Assembly (NCBI GenBank): GCA_904502005.1 | Contig: CAJGDC010000015.1 | Span: forward strand, 1-39,231 | From: an uncultured Alistipes sp. | GTDB lineage: Bacteria; Bacteroidota; Bacteroidia; Bacteroidales; Rikenellaceae | DNA: 39,231 nt | Reading direction: 5' to 3' | Part shown: positions 31,950 through 39,231 of the stretch, piece after piece | Position numbering within the stretch: position 1 is the stretch's first letter | Layout: every line of letters starts with the position of its first letter | Made by a program: the position numbers and the translations under genes | Notes under the pieces: model-generated | Databases searched by the model: none | Told to the model about the DNA's origin: nothing | What the model saw: the letters and a program-made list of their open reading frames with translations, nothing else

Positions 31950-31992
31950 TTTTGTTGTGAAAATAGGGCTTTAGCCGCACATCCCTAAAAGT

Positions 31993-32037
31993 AAACCCCT
32001 TTGGACTGTAGTTTTTACTACTATCCCAAAGGGGTTT
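31993..32037 (+). terminator. Terminator of the phosphohexomutase gene
   Basis: A 12-bp perfect stem AAACCCCTTTGG/CCAAAGGGGTTT (31993-32004 with 32026-32037) extended inside by GTAGT/ACTAC (32008-32012 with 32017-32021), then CTTTTGT. Confidence 0.88.
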
Positions 32038-32117
32038 CTTTTGTAATGCACGCCTACTACCGCGTTTTGACAATAAAATGGTGCAAGAATTCAGTGTCAT
32101 GCAAGTAGTAAATAAAA

Positions 32118-32141
32118 AACATCCGCAGAAATGCGGATGTT
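32118..32141 (-). terminator. Terminator of the metallo-beta-lactamase-fold lipoprotein gene
   Basis: A 10-bp perfect stem AACATCCGCA/TGCGGATGTT (32118-32127 with 32132-32141), loop of 4, then a T-rich tract (TTTTTATTT) on the minus strand, 24 bp after the stop. Confidence 0.88.
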
Positions 32142-32165
32142 GTGCTAATAGCCAAAAGCAAATGG

Positions 32166-33398
32166 CTACTTACTCTCATATGGTCCGTGGATGGACTTTA
32201 CGTCGTAGTTGAAATTGGTATCATCAAGCAGATAGACCATAAAGTTATCTCCGCCAGGTGCAACTCGAAGAACTATGTGGCCGTCATATCCACCAATTTT
32301 ATCAATCAACTCCCTGTTGTCATTGAGAGTCTGATGGTGTATATTTGTGGCAAAGAAATCTTTTACCGTTGGTAAAATCTCTGCTAATTTTTCTGGGTGT
32401 GGTTTTGTTGAGGCAAAGCAGTGTCCGATAGCTACTTGTGGGTCAAAATTTGTGCTAAGCATCTTAGAACCCCACGAGTTTGAGGCTAAGTGGTGGTTAC
32501 ACTTGAACGCCTCAAGATTGCCGTTGCCAATAAAATCGCTAAAATAGAGCGCCATGAGGTTTTGTGGTGAACTTGTCAAATCTCCACAGGCTATATAGTC
32601 AAATTTTCCATAAGTTATATGAAAGCCACATGAGCAAGGGTTTCCACTACCCTTTGGTTTTGAGCCTAATAGTGTTTCATTGCCGGAGCTATCCTTGCCC
32701 CATACAAATCCATTAGCGCATATATTGAAAATTGAGAAGTTGTCGTACTTTGCGGCATTGTTTTTTAGAACTATCTGCTCCGTGCCAGGTGTAAACCTCT
32801 CAGCTGTGAATTTGCCTTCACGAACACCCCAAGTGACAAAAGTTGCCCAATCTGTAGCAAGCTGACCCTCAATCGCTGGTGTACTATCATCTTCGGTGTA
32901 TGTTGGATATGCTCGGTCAAGTATGTGATTGTACGGCACACGGTCGTACAGAGCCAATAGTCCCGCCTTGCGATAGCCTGCCTCTGCGCTCTCGGTTACC
33001 ATATCTTCACCGCCAATGTGGTCAATATGTAGGTGTGAAGGTGCGCAGTAGTCAATTGCGCGCTTACCAGTGGGCAAGAAGTGCTTAATGTAGTTGGCAT
33101 AAGTTGTGCAAGGGCGAGTAAGGGCGTTTGGTCGTTGAGGAATCGCCTTGTCGCTACTTGCAATCTCGCCAGCATCTACCAGAAGCGTTGTGCCATCAGG
33201 AAGGATGTAAAAACAACATTCACCACGAGCTGTGTTGATAAAGTGGATGTCTAAATTTCCCTCGCTCCATAGAGGAAGTGTTTTACCGACTGTGGGCAAT
33301 GTGCCGGAAAGATTTTTTTGCGCTTCACCTTCAGGTATATTGCTACAAGTGATACATAGCATTGCTACGGCGGATAGTAACAAATAGCTCTTTTTCAT
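32166..33398 (-). CDS. Exported metallo-beta-lactamase-fold hydrolase (ComEC-like)
   Basis: 410 residues from the ATG at 33398 (MKKSYLLLSAVAMLCITC, a signal peptide with a likely but weak lipobox, Cys18); an ATG three codons upstream (33407) is also possible. The mature part has an MBL fold of the ComEC/Rec2 kind: LDIHFINTARGECCFYILPD, TTLLVDAGE, the metal motif PSHLHIDHIGG (HxHxDH), FDYIACGDLTS with a further Asp, and KCNHHLASNSWGS with a His pair. The substrate, perhaps a nucleic acid or phosphodiester, is unknown. It is monocistronic. A perfect -7 box TATATTTG (33420-33427) lies directly after the gdhA terminator. Confidence 0.82.
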   Translation of the reverse strand: MKKSYLLLSAVAMLCITCSNIPEGEAQKNLSGTLPTVGKTLPLWSEGNLDIHFINTARGECCFYILPDGTTLLVDAGEIASSDKAIPQRPNALTRPCTTYANYIKHFLPTGKRAIDYCAPSHLHIDHIGGEDMVTESAEAGYRKAGLLALYDRVPYNHILDRAYPTYTEDDSTPAIEGQLATDWATFVTWGVREGKFTAERFTPGTEQIVLKNNAAKYDNFSIFNICANGFVWGKDSSGNETLLGSKPKGSGNPCSCGFHITYGKFDYIACGDLTSSPQNLMALYFSDFIGNGNLEAFKCNHHLASNSWGSKMLSTNFDPQVAIGHCFASTKPHPEKLAEILPTVKDFFATNIHHQTLNDNRELIDKIGGYDGHIVLRVAPGGDNFMVYLLDDTNFNYDVKSIHGPYESK

Positions 33399-33419
33399 AG
33401 TCCACATATTTTCTCTACG

Positions 33420-33427
33420 CAAATATA
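33420..33427 (-). promoter_or_regulatory. -7 box of the MBL-fold lipoprotein gene
   Basis: Minus strand TATATTTG, a perfect match. It abuts the T tract of the gdhA terminator, so any -33 contact must lie within the terminator hairpin. Confidence 0.55.
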
Positions 33428-33435
33428 CAAAAAAA

Positions 33436-33465
33436 ATCACCTCTTGCTATTATGCGAGAGGTGAT
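33436..33465 (-). terminator. Terminator of gdhA
   Basis: A 12-bp stem with one G-T pair (33436-33447 with 33454-33465; ATCACCTCTTGC against GCGAGAGGTGAT), loop of 6, T tract following on the minus strand. Confidence 0.85.
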
Positions 33466-33486
33466 ATTTGTTTTTAATTTTGACGA

Positions 33487-34842
33487 TTATACGCAGCCCT
33501 GAGCCATCATTGCCTCGGCAACCTTCATAAAGCCGCCGATATTTGCGCCCTTGACGTAGTTGATATATCCATCCTCCTCTTTACCGTACTTTGTACATAC
33601 CTCGTGGATGTTCTGCATTATTGAGTGCAGCTTCTCATCCACCTCTTCGGCAGTCCACTTAATACGCATAGAGTTTTGTGACATCTCAAGGCCTGAGGTT
33701 GCCACGCCACCAGCATTTGATGCCTTGCCAGGGGCGTAGAGGAGTTTATTGTTGAGGAACACCTCAATAGCCTCAGGTGTAGATGGCATATTCGCACCCT
33801 CAGCAACGCAGAAACAACCGTTGTCTACAAGTGTTTGTGCTTGCTCTCCATTAAGCTCATTTTGAGTAGCGCATGGTAGAGCTATGTCGCACTTGATACC
33901 CCATGGACGCTCACTTGCAAAATACTGAGCCTGTGGATACTTGTCTACATACTCCTTGATTCGGCCACGATAGACATTCTTTAGTAACTTTACATACTGA
34001 ATCTTCTCCTCTGTAAATCCCTCTGGGTCGTAAATATAACCAGATGAGTCAGAGAGAGTTACAACCTTAGCGCCTAAACGCATAGCCTTCTCCGCTGCAT
34101 GCTGAGCAACATTTCCGGAGCCAGAAACGCAAACAGTCTTACCCTCAAAGCTCTCACCGCGTGTTGCGAGCATCTGCTGAGTGAAGTAGCAAAGTCCATA
34201 ACCTGTAGCCTCTGGACGGAGGAGCGAACCGCCCCAACCAAGACCCTTACCGGTAAATGTGCCGGTAAACTCATCGCGTAGACGTTTGTACTGACCAAAC
34301 ATATATCCAATCTCTCGGCCACCTACGCCAATATCACCTGCAGGGACATCTGTATTGTGACCAATATGGCGATATAGCTCTGTCATAAATGACTGGCAGA
34401 AGCGCATAACCTCATTGTCTGAGCGACCCTTAGGGTTGAAGTCAGAGCCACCCTTGCCGCCACCCATAGGGAGTGTTGTTAGACTATTTTTGAATGTCTG
34501 CTCAAAGGCGAGGAACTTCATAATGCTCAGATTTACAGAAGCATGGAAGCGTATACCGCCCTTGTATGGACCAAGTGCGCTATTCATCTGCACGCGGAAG
34601 CCTCGGTTAATCTCAATCTCGCCACGATCGTTAAGCCACGGCACGCGGAAGATAATCACACGCTCAGGCTCAGCAATACGCTCCAAAATCTTGAGCTGCT
34701 GCAATGCTGGGTCTGCGACAATATAGGGTGCAAGTGACTCAGCAACCTCTCGCACAGCCTGATGAAACTCCGGCTCATTTGGGTTTCTGGCGATGATTTG
34801 TGCCATGAAACTCTCAACATACTCTTTTGCTTGTGTTTCCAT
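33487..34842 (-). CDS. gdhA: Glutamate dehydrogenase (hexameric, probably NADP-specific)
   Basis: Assimilates ammonium by reductive amination of 2-oxoglutarate. From the ATG at 34842 the product has 451 residues, standard for hexameric GDH; a TTG at 34866 is rejected because it lies inside the -7 box. Motifs are GPYKGGIRFHASVN, the catalytic Lys in TTLPMGGGKGGSDFNPKGRS, DVPAGDIGVGGREIGYMFG, GKGLGWGGSLLRPEATGYG, the nucleotide-binding VCVSGSGNVAQHAAEKA and GANIGGFMKVAEAMMAQG at the end. A -7 box TATTTTTG lies at 34864-34871. Monocistronic, with its own terminator. Confidence 0.97.
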   Translation of the reverse strand: METQAKEYVESFMAQIIARNPNEPEFHQAVREVAESLAPYIVADPALQQLKILERIAEPERVIIFRVPWLNDRGEIEINRGFRVQMNSALGPYKGGIRFHASVNLSIMKFLAFEQTFKNSLTTLPMGGGKGGSDFNPKGRSDNEVMRFCQSFMTELYRHIGHNTDVPAGDIGVGGREIGYMFGQYKRLRDEFTGTFTGKGLGWGGSLLRPEATGYGLCYFTQQMLATRGESFEGKTVCVSGSGNVAQHAAEKAMRLGAKVVTLSDSSGYIYDPEGFTEEKIQYVKLLKNVYRGRIKEYVDKYPQAQYFASERPWGIKCDIALPCATQNELNGEQAQTLVDNGCFCVAEGANMPSTPEAIEVFLNNKLLYAPGKASNAGGVATSGLEMSQNSMRIKWTAEEVDEKLHSIMQNIHEVCTKYGKEEDGYINYVKGANIGGFMKVAEAMMAQGCV

Positions 34843-34863
34843 ACTAACCAAAAATTTATGCCA

Positions 34864-34871
34864 CAAAAATA
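34864..34871 (-). promoter_or_regulatory. -7 box of gdhA
   Basis: Minus strand TATTTTTG matches TAnnTTTG; leader of about 16 nt to the ATG at 34842. It lies just past the end of the preceding operon (stop at 34897). Confidence 0.45.
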
Positions 34872-34896
34872 GTTATTTTTACCCTTTGTTGTACAG

Positions 34897-36774
34897 TTAC
34901 TCTCTTTTTTTATTCACATTTTGTTGACGAGAGTTATTTAAGGTATCTAATCGCCAAACTATACCCTCAATAAAACTAATCCACATATTGCCACTTGTAT
35001 CTATGCGTAGGTCGTTAGCTGCAGAATTAGCAAATTTACCTACAGCAAGTAGCTCACCATCCTCACTTACGGCAGCAACTTTGCCGCGACGATTGGCCAT
35101 GTATATCACGCCGTTGTGACATAGCAGTGGGCAAAAGCTGTGATCATAACCCCAGCCAACATCTGTGCACCAAAGCTCTGTGTAGATATCTGTATTCATA
35201 GGCACTGCAATCATCTCGCCATCCATTGTCTTGGCGTAGAATATATTGCCGTCGCTACTTAAACCAGTACTTTCGCGAACTTTGCGAGCCTTGACCCTCC
35301 ATATCTCTCTGCCGGTTGAGAGCTCTAGGCATGTCGTGTACCTATCTGGTGCAACTATCATCACCCTATCCTCCGCAACTCTTGCAATTGAGTGGCCAGG
35401 AGAGTAGAGGACATTTTTTGAGCCATTGCTCCAGCGCCATAATTCACGACCACTCTGACAATCAATGCAGTATAGATGGCAATCCCATGCTCCAAAAATC
35501 AATTTACCATCAGCTACTGTTGGTTTAGCTTGTGGGTGACCACTGCCAAATGAGTTTTTCCATATAGTTTTGCCCGTTGTGCAGTCGATTTTGAACATAG
35601 AGCCGAGTGTACCTATATATAAATAGCCATTATCGAATGTGCCGTTGCCGATAAATGTGTTGCCATCCCTGTTTCGCCACAATGTTTTGCCGCTATCTAA
35701 CTTTAGTGCGACAATGCCTTGACTAAGTGTGGCAACAACGATAGCGTTATTTGTAATTACTGGGGTTGAGTATATCGGGTCATTGAATTTACGACTCCAG
35801 ATAATTTGTTTACTATCAACATTGTATGCCTTTATTTCACCTGCGGAATTGCCGTAGTAAAGTATATTGCCGACTCTTTGTGCTGCGGTATATATCTCGG
35901 CATTATCGGTTATAATGCACTCAGCATTAAAACCACCTAAATGGTTCTTTTCTGGCAGTGGGTCAGCCTTAAGAGCGTTAATTGTGCTATCATTGCATTG
36001 ATGAATAGAGTATCGATGCTCAGCTGGTTTGCCGATAAGTTTTTCAGAGATATGAATAGAATCCCCAACGAAGGTTAATACTGTGTATCCATAGCTATGC
36101 TCCTTGCCTTTGGGTAACATTAGACTGCGCCCGATAATGCCTGGCAATGAGTCAAAATTCATCAATCTCGGTTTATGGTAATGTCCACATAGTGAAGCTG
36201 TTACGTTATATCGCTTCATTAGTGAGGTGACCTCTGTGCGATTTGTTATATCGCCATTTAGCGGGTAGTGGCATACGGCTACCACTCGACCACGCTTGTC
36301 TCCACGACTCAGTTCGGATTCTATCCATGCAAGACGCTCGCTATCTTGAACTGTGCCATCAGCCATCTTGATATACGGACCCGCAGGAAAGGCAACAAAG
36401 GTGTACTCCCCCACCTTTGCGGTTGTGCACCCGTTATGTCCCCACAGCCGCTTGAAATCTCTGCCACCACTCTCGCTCCAGGTTGTTTCATGGTTACCAT
36501 GAGTTGTTATTTGGCGGTGTTTTATGCGTCGCAGATGGTTATGCGCACATTTTAGCTCGGCAAAAGAGCCACGATTAGTCAGGTCACCTGCGGTAATGAC
36601 AAGGTCAAAGTGCTCGTTGTTGATCTCGTCAACAAGTGCGGGCATCATCTTGTCATTGTTGTTTTGCGGAGTTATGTGCAGGTCTGCAAGTAGAGCCACC
36701 CTTATCTCTCTATTGTCAGCAAGGGCTGAGCAGAGATATAGTGCAGCAATTAATGTCAGAAGAGCTCGTTTCAC
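34897..36774 (-). CDS. Exported metallophosphoesterase fused to a PQQ-type beta-propeller
   Basis: 625 residues from a GTG start overlapping the stop of the regulator before it (GTGA). A signal peptide (MKRALLTLIAALYLCSALAD) precedes a calcineurin-like phosphoesterase domain (about 24-255) with the motifs LLADLHI, ITAGDLTNRG, THGNHETTW, AVCHYPLNG and CGHYHKPR. From about 290 to 610 it has repeats of a PQQ-type propeller: YYGNSAGEIKAYNVDSKQII, IVALKLDSGKTLWR, MFKIDCTTGKTIWK, LYCIDCQSGRELWRW, CLELSTGREIWRVK. The propeller probably binds a ligand or partner. It is the last gene of the uvrA operon in this direction. The phosphoesterase part is clear; the substrate is unknown. Confidence 0.9.
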   Translation of the reverse strand: MKRALLTLIAALYLCSALADNREIRVALLADLHITPQNNNDKMMPALVDEINNEHFDLVITAGDLTNRGSFAELKCAHNHLRRIKHRQITTHGNHETTWSESGGRDFKRLWGHNGCTTAKVGEYTFVAFPAGPYIKMADGTVQDSERLAWIESELSRGDKRGRVVAVCHYPLNGDITNRTEVTSLMKRYNVTASLCGHYHKPRLMNFDSLPGIIGRSLMLPKGKEHSYGYTVLTFVGDSIHISEKLIGKPAEHRYSIHQCNDSTINALKADPLPEKNHLGGFNAECIITDNAEIYTAAQRVGNILYYGNSAGEIKAYNVDSKQIIWSRKFNDPIYSTPVITNNAIVVATLSQGIVALKLDSGKTLWRNRDGNTFIGNGTFDNGYLYIGTLGSMFKIDCTTGKTIWKNSFGSGHPQAKPTVADGKLIFGAWDCHLYCIDCQSGRELWRWSNGSKNVLYSPGHSIARVAEDRVMIVAPDRYTTCLELSTGREIWRVKARKVRESTGLSSDGNIFYAKTMDGEMIAVPMNTDIYTELWCTDVGWGYDHSFCPLLCHNGVIYMANRRGKVAAVSEDGELLAVGKFANSAANDLRIDTSGNMWISFIEGIVWRLDTLNNSRQQNVNKKRE

Positions 36775-36986
36775 AGCAATATCCCTTTACGATGTTCGAT
36801 AATATCTCCAGGTTGGCAGTCAAGTACCTCGCATATTGCATCGAGGGTTGAGAATCGCACAGCACGAGCCTTGCCGGTCTTAATCTTCGATAGGTTGACA
36901 ATAGAGACCCCAACCCTTTCAGATAGTTCGGAGAGGGTCATCTTGCGACGTGCAAGCATGGTGTCAAGGTTGATAATTATTGCCAT
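36771..36986 (-). CDS. Short XRE-family HTH regulator (YozG-like)
   Basis: 71 residues, essentially one Cro/CI-type HTH domain: MAIIINLDTMLARRKMTLSE, LSERVGVSIVNLSKIKTG and the end DAICEVLDCQPGDIIEH typical of the YozG-like group. No sensor domain. Its ATG directly follows the TAG of the O-methyltransferase gene and its TGA overlaps the GTG of the phosphoesterase gene, so it is translated within the operon. It may regulate this operon or act elsewhere. Confidence 0.92.
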   Translation of the reverse strand: MAIIINLDTMLARRKMTLSELSERVGVSIVNLSKIKTGKARAVRFSTLDAICEVLDCQPGDIIEHRKGILL

Positions 36987-37622
36987 CTACTTTACGCGGA
37001 TAAGGTTAATACCGTCACGGATTGGCAGAATGACATTCTCAACGCGAGGGTCTGCAATGATTAGATTGTTAAAGTCGATGATTGCTTGGGTCTGCTTATC
37101 GCCTTTAGCTACCGCTTCAACAACCTTGCCGTACCATAGAATGTTATCTGCAAGAATCCAACTGCCACTATGTACTAAGTTGTTGTCAAATAACATGTTG
37201 TAGTATGCAGAATATTCACGCTTGTCGCCGTCTATAAATACCATATCGTAACATCTGCCCAACTTTGGAGCAATGTCTATTGCAGAGCCTATGTGAAGAT
37301 TCAGCTTTTGAGCATGCTCTGAGCGGTCAAAGAAGCTCTGAATCATCTCCTCTAATTCATCGTCTACTTCGCAGGTGTCAATTACTCCATCATCCGATAG
37401 ACCTGCAGCCATGCTGAGCGCTGAGTAGCCTGTAAATGTGCCAATCTCAAGGATTGCCTTTGGGTTAATCATGCGGACAAGCATCTCAAGTAGTTTTCCC
37501 TGGATATGTCCGGAAATCATGCGCGGATTGAGTACGCGCAAATATGTTTCGCGCTCAAGCTCATGGAGCAGAGCCTGCTCAGGGGTAGAGTGGCTATCGA
37601 TATACTCTTCAAGTGACATCAT
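36987..37622 (-). CDS. SAM-dependent O-methyltransferase (COMT-like)
   Basis: 211 residues of the Methyltransf_3/catechol O-methyltransferase-like family. The SAM-binding motif is ILEIGTFTGYSALSMAAGL, followed by the acidic loop DTCEVDDELEE and the metal-binding Asp in MVFIDGDKREYSAYY and Asp-Asn in WILADNILWYGKVVE. These divalent-metal-dependent enzymes methylate small phenolics or, in some bacteria, tRNA hydroxyuridine (TrmR); the substrate here is open. ATG overlaps the TGA stop of the peptidase gene (ATGA); a second ATG follows directly. Confidence 0.93.
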   Translation of the reverse strand: MMSLEEYIDSHSTPEQALLHELERETYLRVLNPRMISGHIQGKLLEMLVRMINPKAILEIGTFTGYSALSMAAGLSDDGVIDTCEVDDELEEMIQSFFDRSEHAQKLNLHIGSAIDIAPKLGRCYDMVFIDGDKREYSAYYNMLFDNNLVHSGSWILADNILWYGKVVEAVAKGDKQTQAIIDFNNLIIADPRVENVILPIRDGINLIRVK

Positions 37623-38842
37623 CTGTATATAAGTGTTGAGTTATTTGTAAATACTTCGTTGGCAACCTCAAGAATCTGGGCTGCAGTAACGGCTTCAATT
37701 TTCTTAAAAGCCTCATCAAGGGTATCAACCTCGCCGTGAACAAGCATGCTACGACCTACGCCGAGCATATAACCCTCACTTCCCTCTGTAGATATGGTCA
37801 TCTGGGCAATATATTGCCTTTTTGCCATTGAGAGCTGACGCGTAGTGAGTTGCTCGGATTGGAGCTTATGTAGCTCATTGTAAATGATTTCGCGACAGAG
37901 GTCGGCATTGCAATGCTCAGAGCTGAAGTATATTAGCGCCATACCTGCATCTGAGTATGGAGTGTAGTTTGCCTCAATATTGTATGACAAACCTTTACGC
38001 TCACGTACACTAATATTGAGGCGAGAGTTTGCGCATGGACCGCCTAAAATGTTGATTAATAGAGATAAAGGTAGTCGTTTGTCCTCAGATATACTATAGG
38101 CACGGTTACCGATAATACAGTGAGCTTGATGGGTGTGTTTAGTCACCTCGCGCTCAAATGGAGTGTGTGCATTGGGAGCAATGCGTGCGTAGCTGCGTAC
38201 GGTAGCCTTTTCATTGGCAAAATATCTATTAGCAATCTGCTCAATACGAGCAGGTGAAATAGCGCCTATAGATGCAAAAACCATCTGATCTGTTGTGTGG
38301 GTGCGCTCAACAAAGCGATGCATCGCTTGACTATTATGACGCATAAGATCAGCCTTGCGACCAAGGATGTTATGACCCAACTCCGACCCCTCAAAGATCA
38401 TATCTTCAAAGGTGTCGTATATCATATCCATCGGTGAATCTTTGTAGGTATTTATCTCATCTACAATGACTTCACGCTCTTTGTCAAGCTCCTTATCAGG
38501 GAATGTTGAGTGAAAAGCCACATCAGAGATGAGTTCTGCGGCTTTAGCAAAGTCGCTGCGCAGAACTGTCGCATGAACAGTGGTATCCTCCTTAGTTGTA
38601 AAGGCATTAAGCTCGCCACCAAGGTTCTCAAGACGGCAATTTACCTGGTATGCCTTTCTGCGCTCTGTGCCCTTAAACAGCCCATGCTCGGCAAAGTGGG
38701 CTATACCATACTCGCCACGTTGCTCATCACGGCTACCTGCCCCAATGATAAGGGCGCAACGAGCGACACCACTACGTATATTGCGGTGTATTCCCTTGAT
38801 GCCATTGGGGAGAGTATAGGTGTAAAAATCCTCTTTTATCAT
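37619..38842 (-). CDS. M16-family (insulinase-like) zinc metallopeptidase
   Basis: 407 residues. The inverted zinc motif HxxEH is present in GIAHFAEHGLFKGTERR (about residues 45-60) with the downstream Glu in DKEREVIVDEINTYKDSPMD, so this is the active rather than the structural partner. C-terminal half: GPCANSRLNISVRERKGLSY, the substrate-binding R/Y region. No signal peptide, so it is probably cytoplasmic, as for the processing-peptidase-like single-chain members in Bacteroidota. Coupled to uvrA before it by ATGA overlap and to the O-methyltransferase after it in the same way. Confidence 0.94.
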   Translation of the reverse strand: MIKEDFYTYTLPNGIKGIHRNIRSGVARCALIIGAGSRDEQRGEYGIAHFAEHGLFKGTERRKAYQVNCRLENLGGELNAFTTKEDTTVHATVLRSDFAKAAELISDVAFHSTFPDKELDKEREVIVDEINTYKDSPMDMIYDTFEDMIFEGSELGHNILGRKADLMRHNSQAMHRFVERTHTTDQMVFASIGAISPARIEQIANRYFANEKATVRSYARIAPNAHTPFEREVTKHTHQAHCIIGNRAYSISEDKRLPLSLLINILGGPCANSRLNISVRERKGLSYNIEANYTPYSDAGMALIYFSSEHCNADLCREIIYNELHKLQSEQLTTRQLSMAKRQYIAQMTISTEGSEGYMLGVGRSMLVHGEVDTLDEAFKKIEAVTAAQILEVANEVFTNNSTLIYR

Positions 38843-39231
38843 TTTATGTGTTGCTTCAAATAGTTGGCTGTATAGCTTGCCTTACAAGATAATAGCTCTG
38901 ATGGTGTACCCTCAAAGACTATCTCACCACCCCTATCGCCAGCTTCGGGCCCGAGGTCGATAATATGGTCGGCACACTTGATTACATCCATGTTATGTTC
39001 AACGATAACTACGGTATGCCCGTTGTCTACCAGCGCATTGAAGGCCTTCAGAAGGCGTTTAATGTCGTGGAAGTGCAAGCCGGTCGTAGGCTCGTCAAAG
39101 ATAAATAGTATGCCGCTGCTACCACTATCCTTAGTGAGGAATGAGGCGAGCTTAACTCGCTGGCTCTCACCGCCAGAGAGTGTTGATGAACTCTGTCCGA
39201 GCTTAACATATCCCAATCCAACCTCTTTAAG
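38839..39231 (-). CDS. uvrA: Excinuclease ABC subunit A, C-terminal end (cut by window edge)
   Basis: The last 130 residues of UvrA, the damage-recognition ATPase of nucleotide excision repair. The frame is open to the window end and begins LKEVGLGYVKLGQSSSTL; then come the ABC signature LSGGESQRVKLASFL, Walker B LFIFDEPTTGLHFHDIKRLL, the switch His in VIVEHNMDVIK and the UvrA ending DHIIDLGPEAGDRGGEIVFE with GTPSEL. The stop TGA overlaps the ATG of the M16 peptidase. Most of the gene lies beyond the window. Confidence 0.97.
   Translation of the reverse strand, partial: LKEVGLGYVKLGQSSSTLSGGESQRVKLASFLTKDSGSSGILFIFDEPTTGLHFHDIKRLLKAFNALVDNGHTVVIVEHNMDVIKCADHIIDLGPEAGDRGGEIVFEGTPSELLSCKASYTANYLKQHIK

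Noticed and set aside
34910..34918. Second DnaA-box-like TTATTCACA
   Set aside because: It lies in the coding end of the phosphoesterase gene, and about one such match is expected by chance in the window.

Overview
This is an ordinary-looking chromosomal segment of a Bacteroidota bacterium, most likely order Bacteroidales and perhaps an Alistipes/Rikenellaceae relative. The evidence is the Bacteroidota -7 promoter element TAnnTTTG in front of many genes, a TonB-dependent receptor with a carboxypeptidase-like N-terminal domain, fimbrillin-like and BACON domains, CotH and radical-SAM-associated lipoproteins, and a Bacteroidota-style PurA, DnaA and GdhA. The genus is a guess. TAA, TAG and TGA all serve as stops. 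I saw no tRNA, rRNA, CRISPR array, insertion sequence or prophage.

Layout. At 1-1153 (-) lies the N-terminal part of a TonB receptor. 1458-3912 (+) is an LptF/LptG-type permease with fmt, followed by a large palindromic intergenic element (3915-4037). 4071-4607 (-) is an AT-rich hypothetical membrane gene, then a rod-shaped candidate small RNA (about 4672-4858, -), a glycerol-1-phosphate dehydrogenase and an SGNH hydrolase. 7891-11677 (+) is an exported module: a 50-residue peptide, a 922-residue multidomain lipoprotein and a NUC1-type nuclease separated from the lipoprotein only by one in-frame TGA. 11712-15275 holds yggS (-) and a phosphatase/C69 dipeptidase pair (+). 15342-16307 (-) is a small membrane protein with truA; purA (+) converges with a znuA-znuC-like pair (-) that has no permease here. 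After a small HTH regulator and an AT-rich gap comes a recA-spoT-hypothetical-HIT operon (25012 to 20991, -), then a zinc ribbon with a tiny peptide, an orphan radical-SAM-system lipoprotein, CotH with a WYL regulator, and dnaA (all -). A phosphohexomutase (+) stands opposite a metallo-beta-lactamase-fold lipoprotein and gdhA (-). The end (39231 to 34897, -) is a tightly overlapping operon: uvrA, M16 peptidase, O-methyltransferase, XRE regulator, phosphoesterase/beta-propeller fusion.

Most noteworthy are the nuclease arm behind an in-frame TGA, the 6S-like candidate RNA between egsA and a hypothetical gene, the repeated placing of a terminator directly on the next promoter, and promoters so close to the start codon (truA, the phosphatase, the WYL regulator) that their mRNAs should be leaderless. 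No clearly new defence or metabolic system was recognised.
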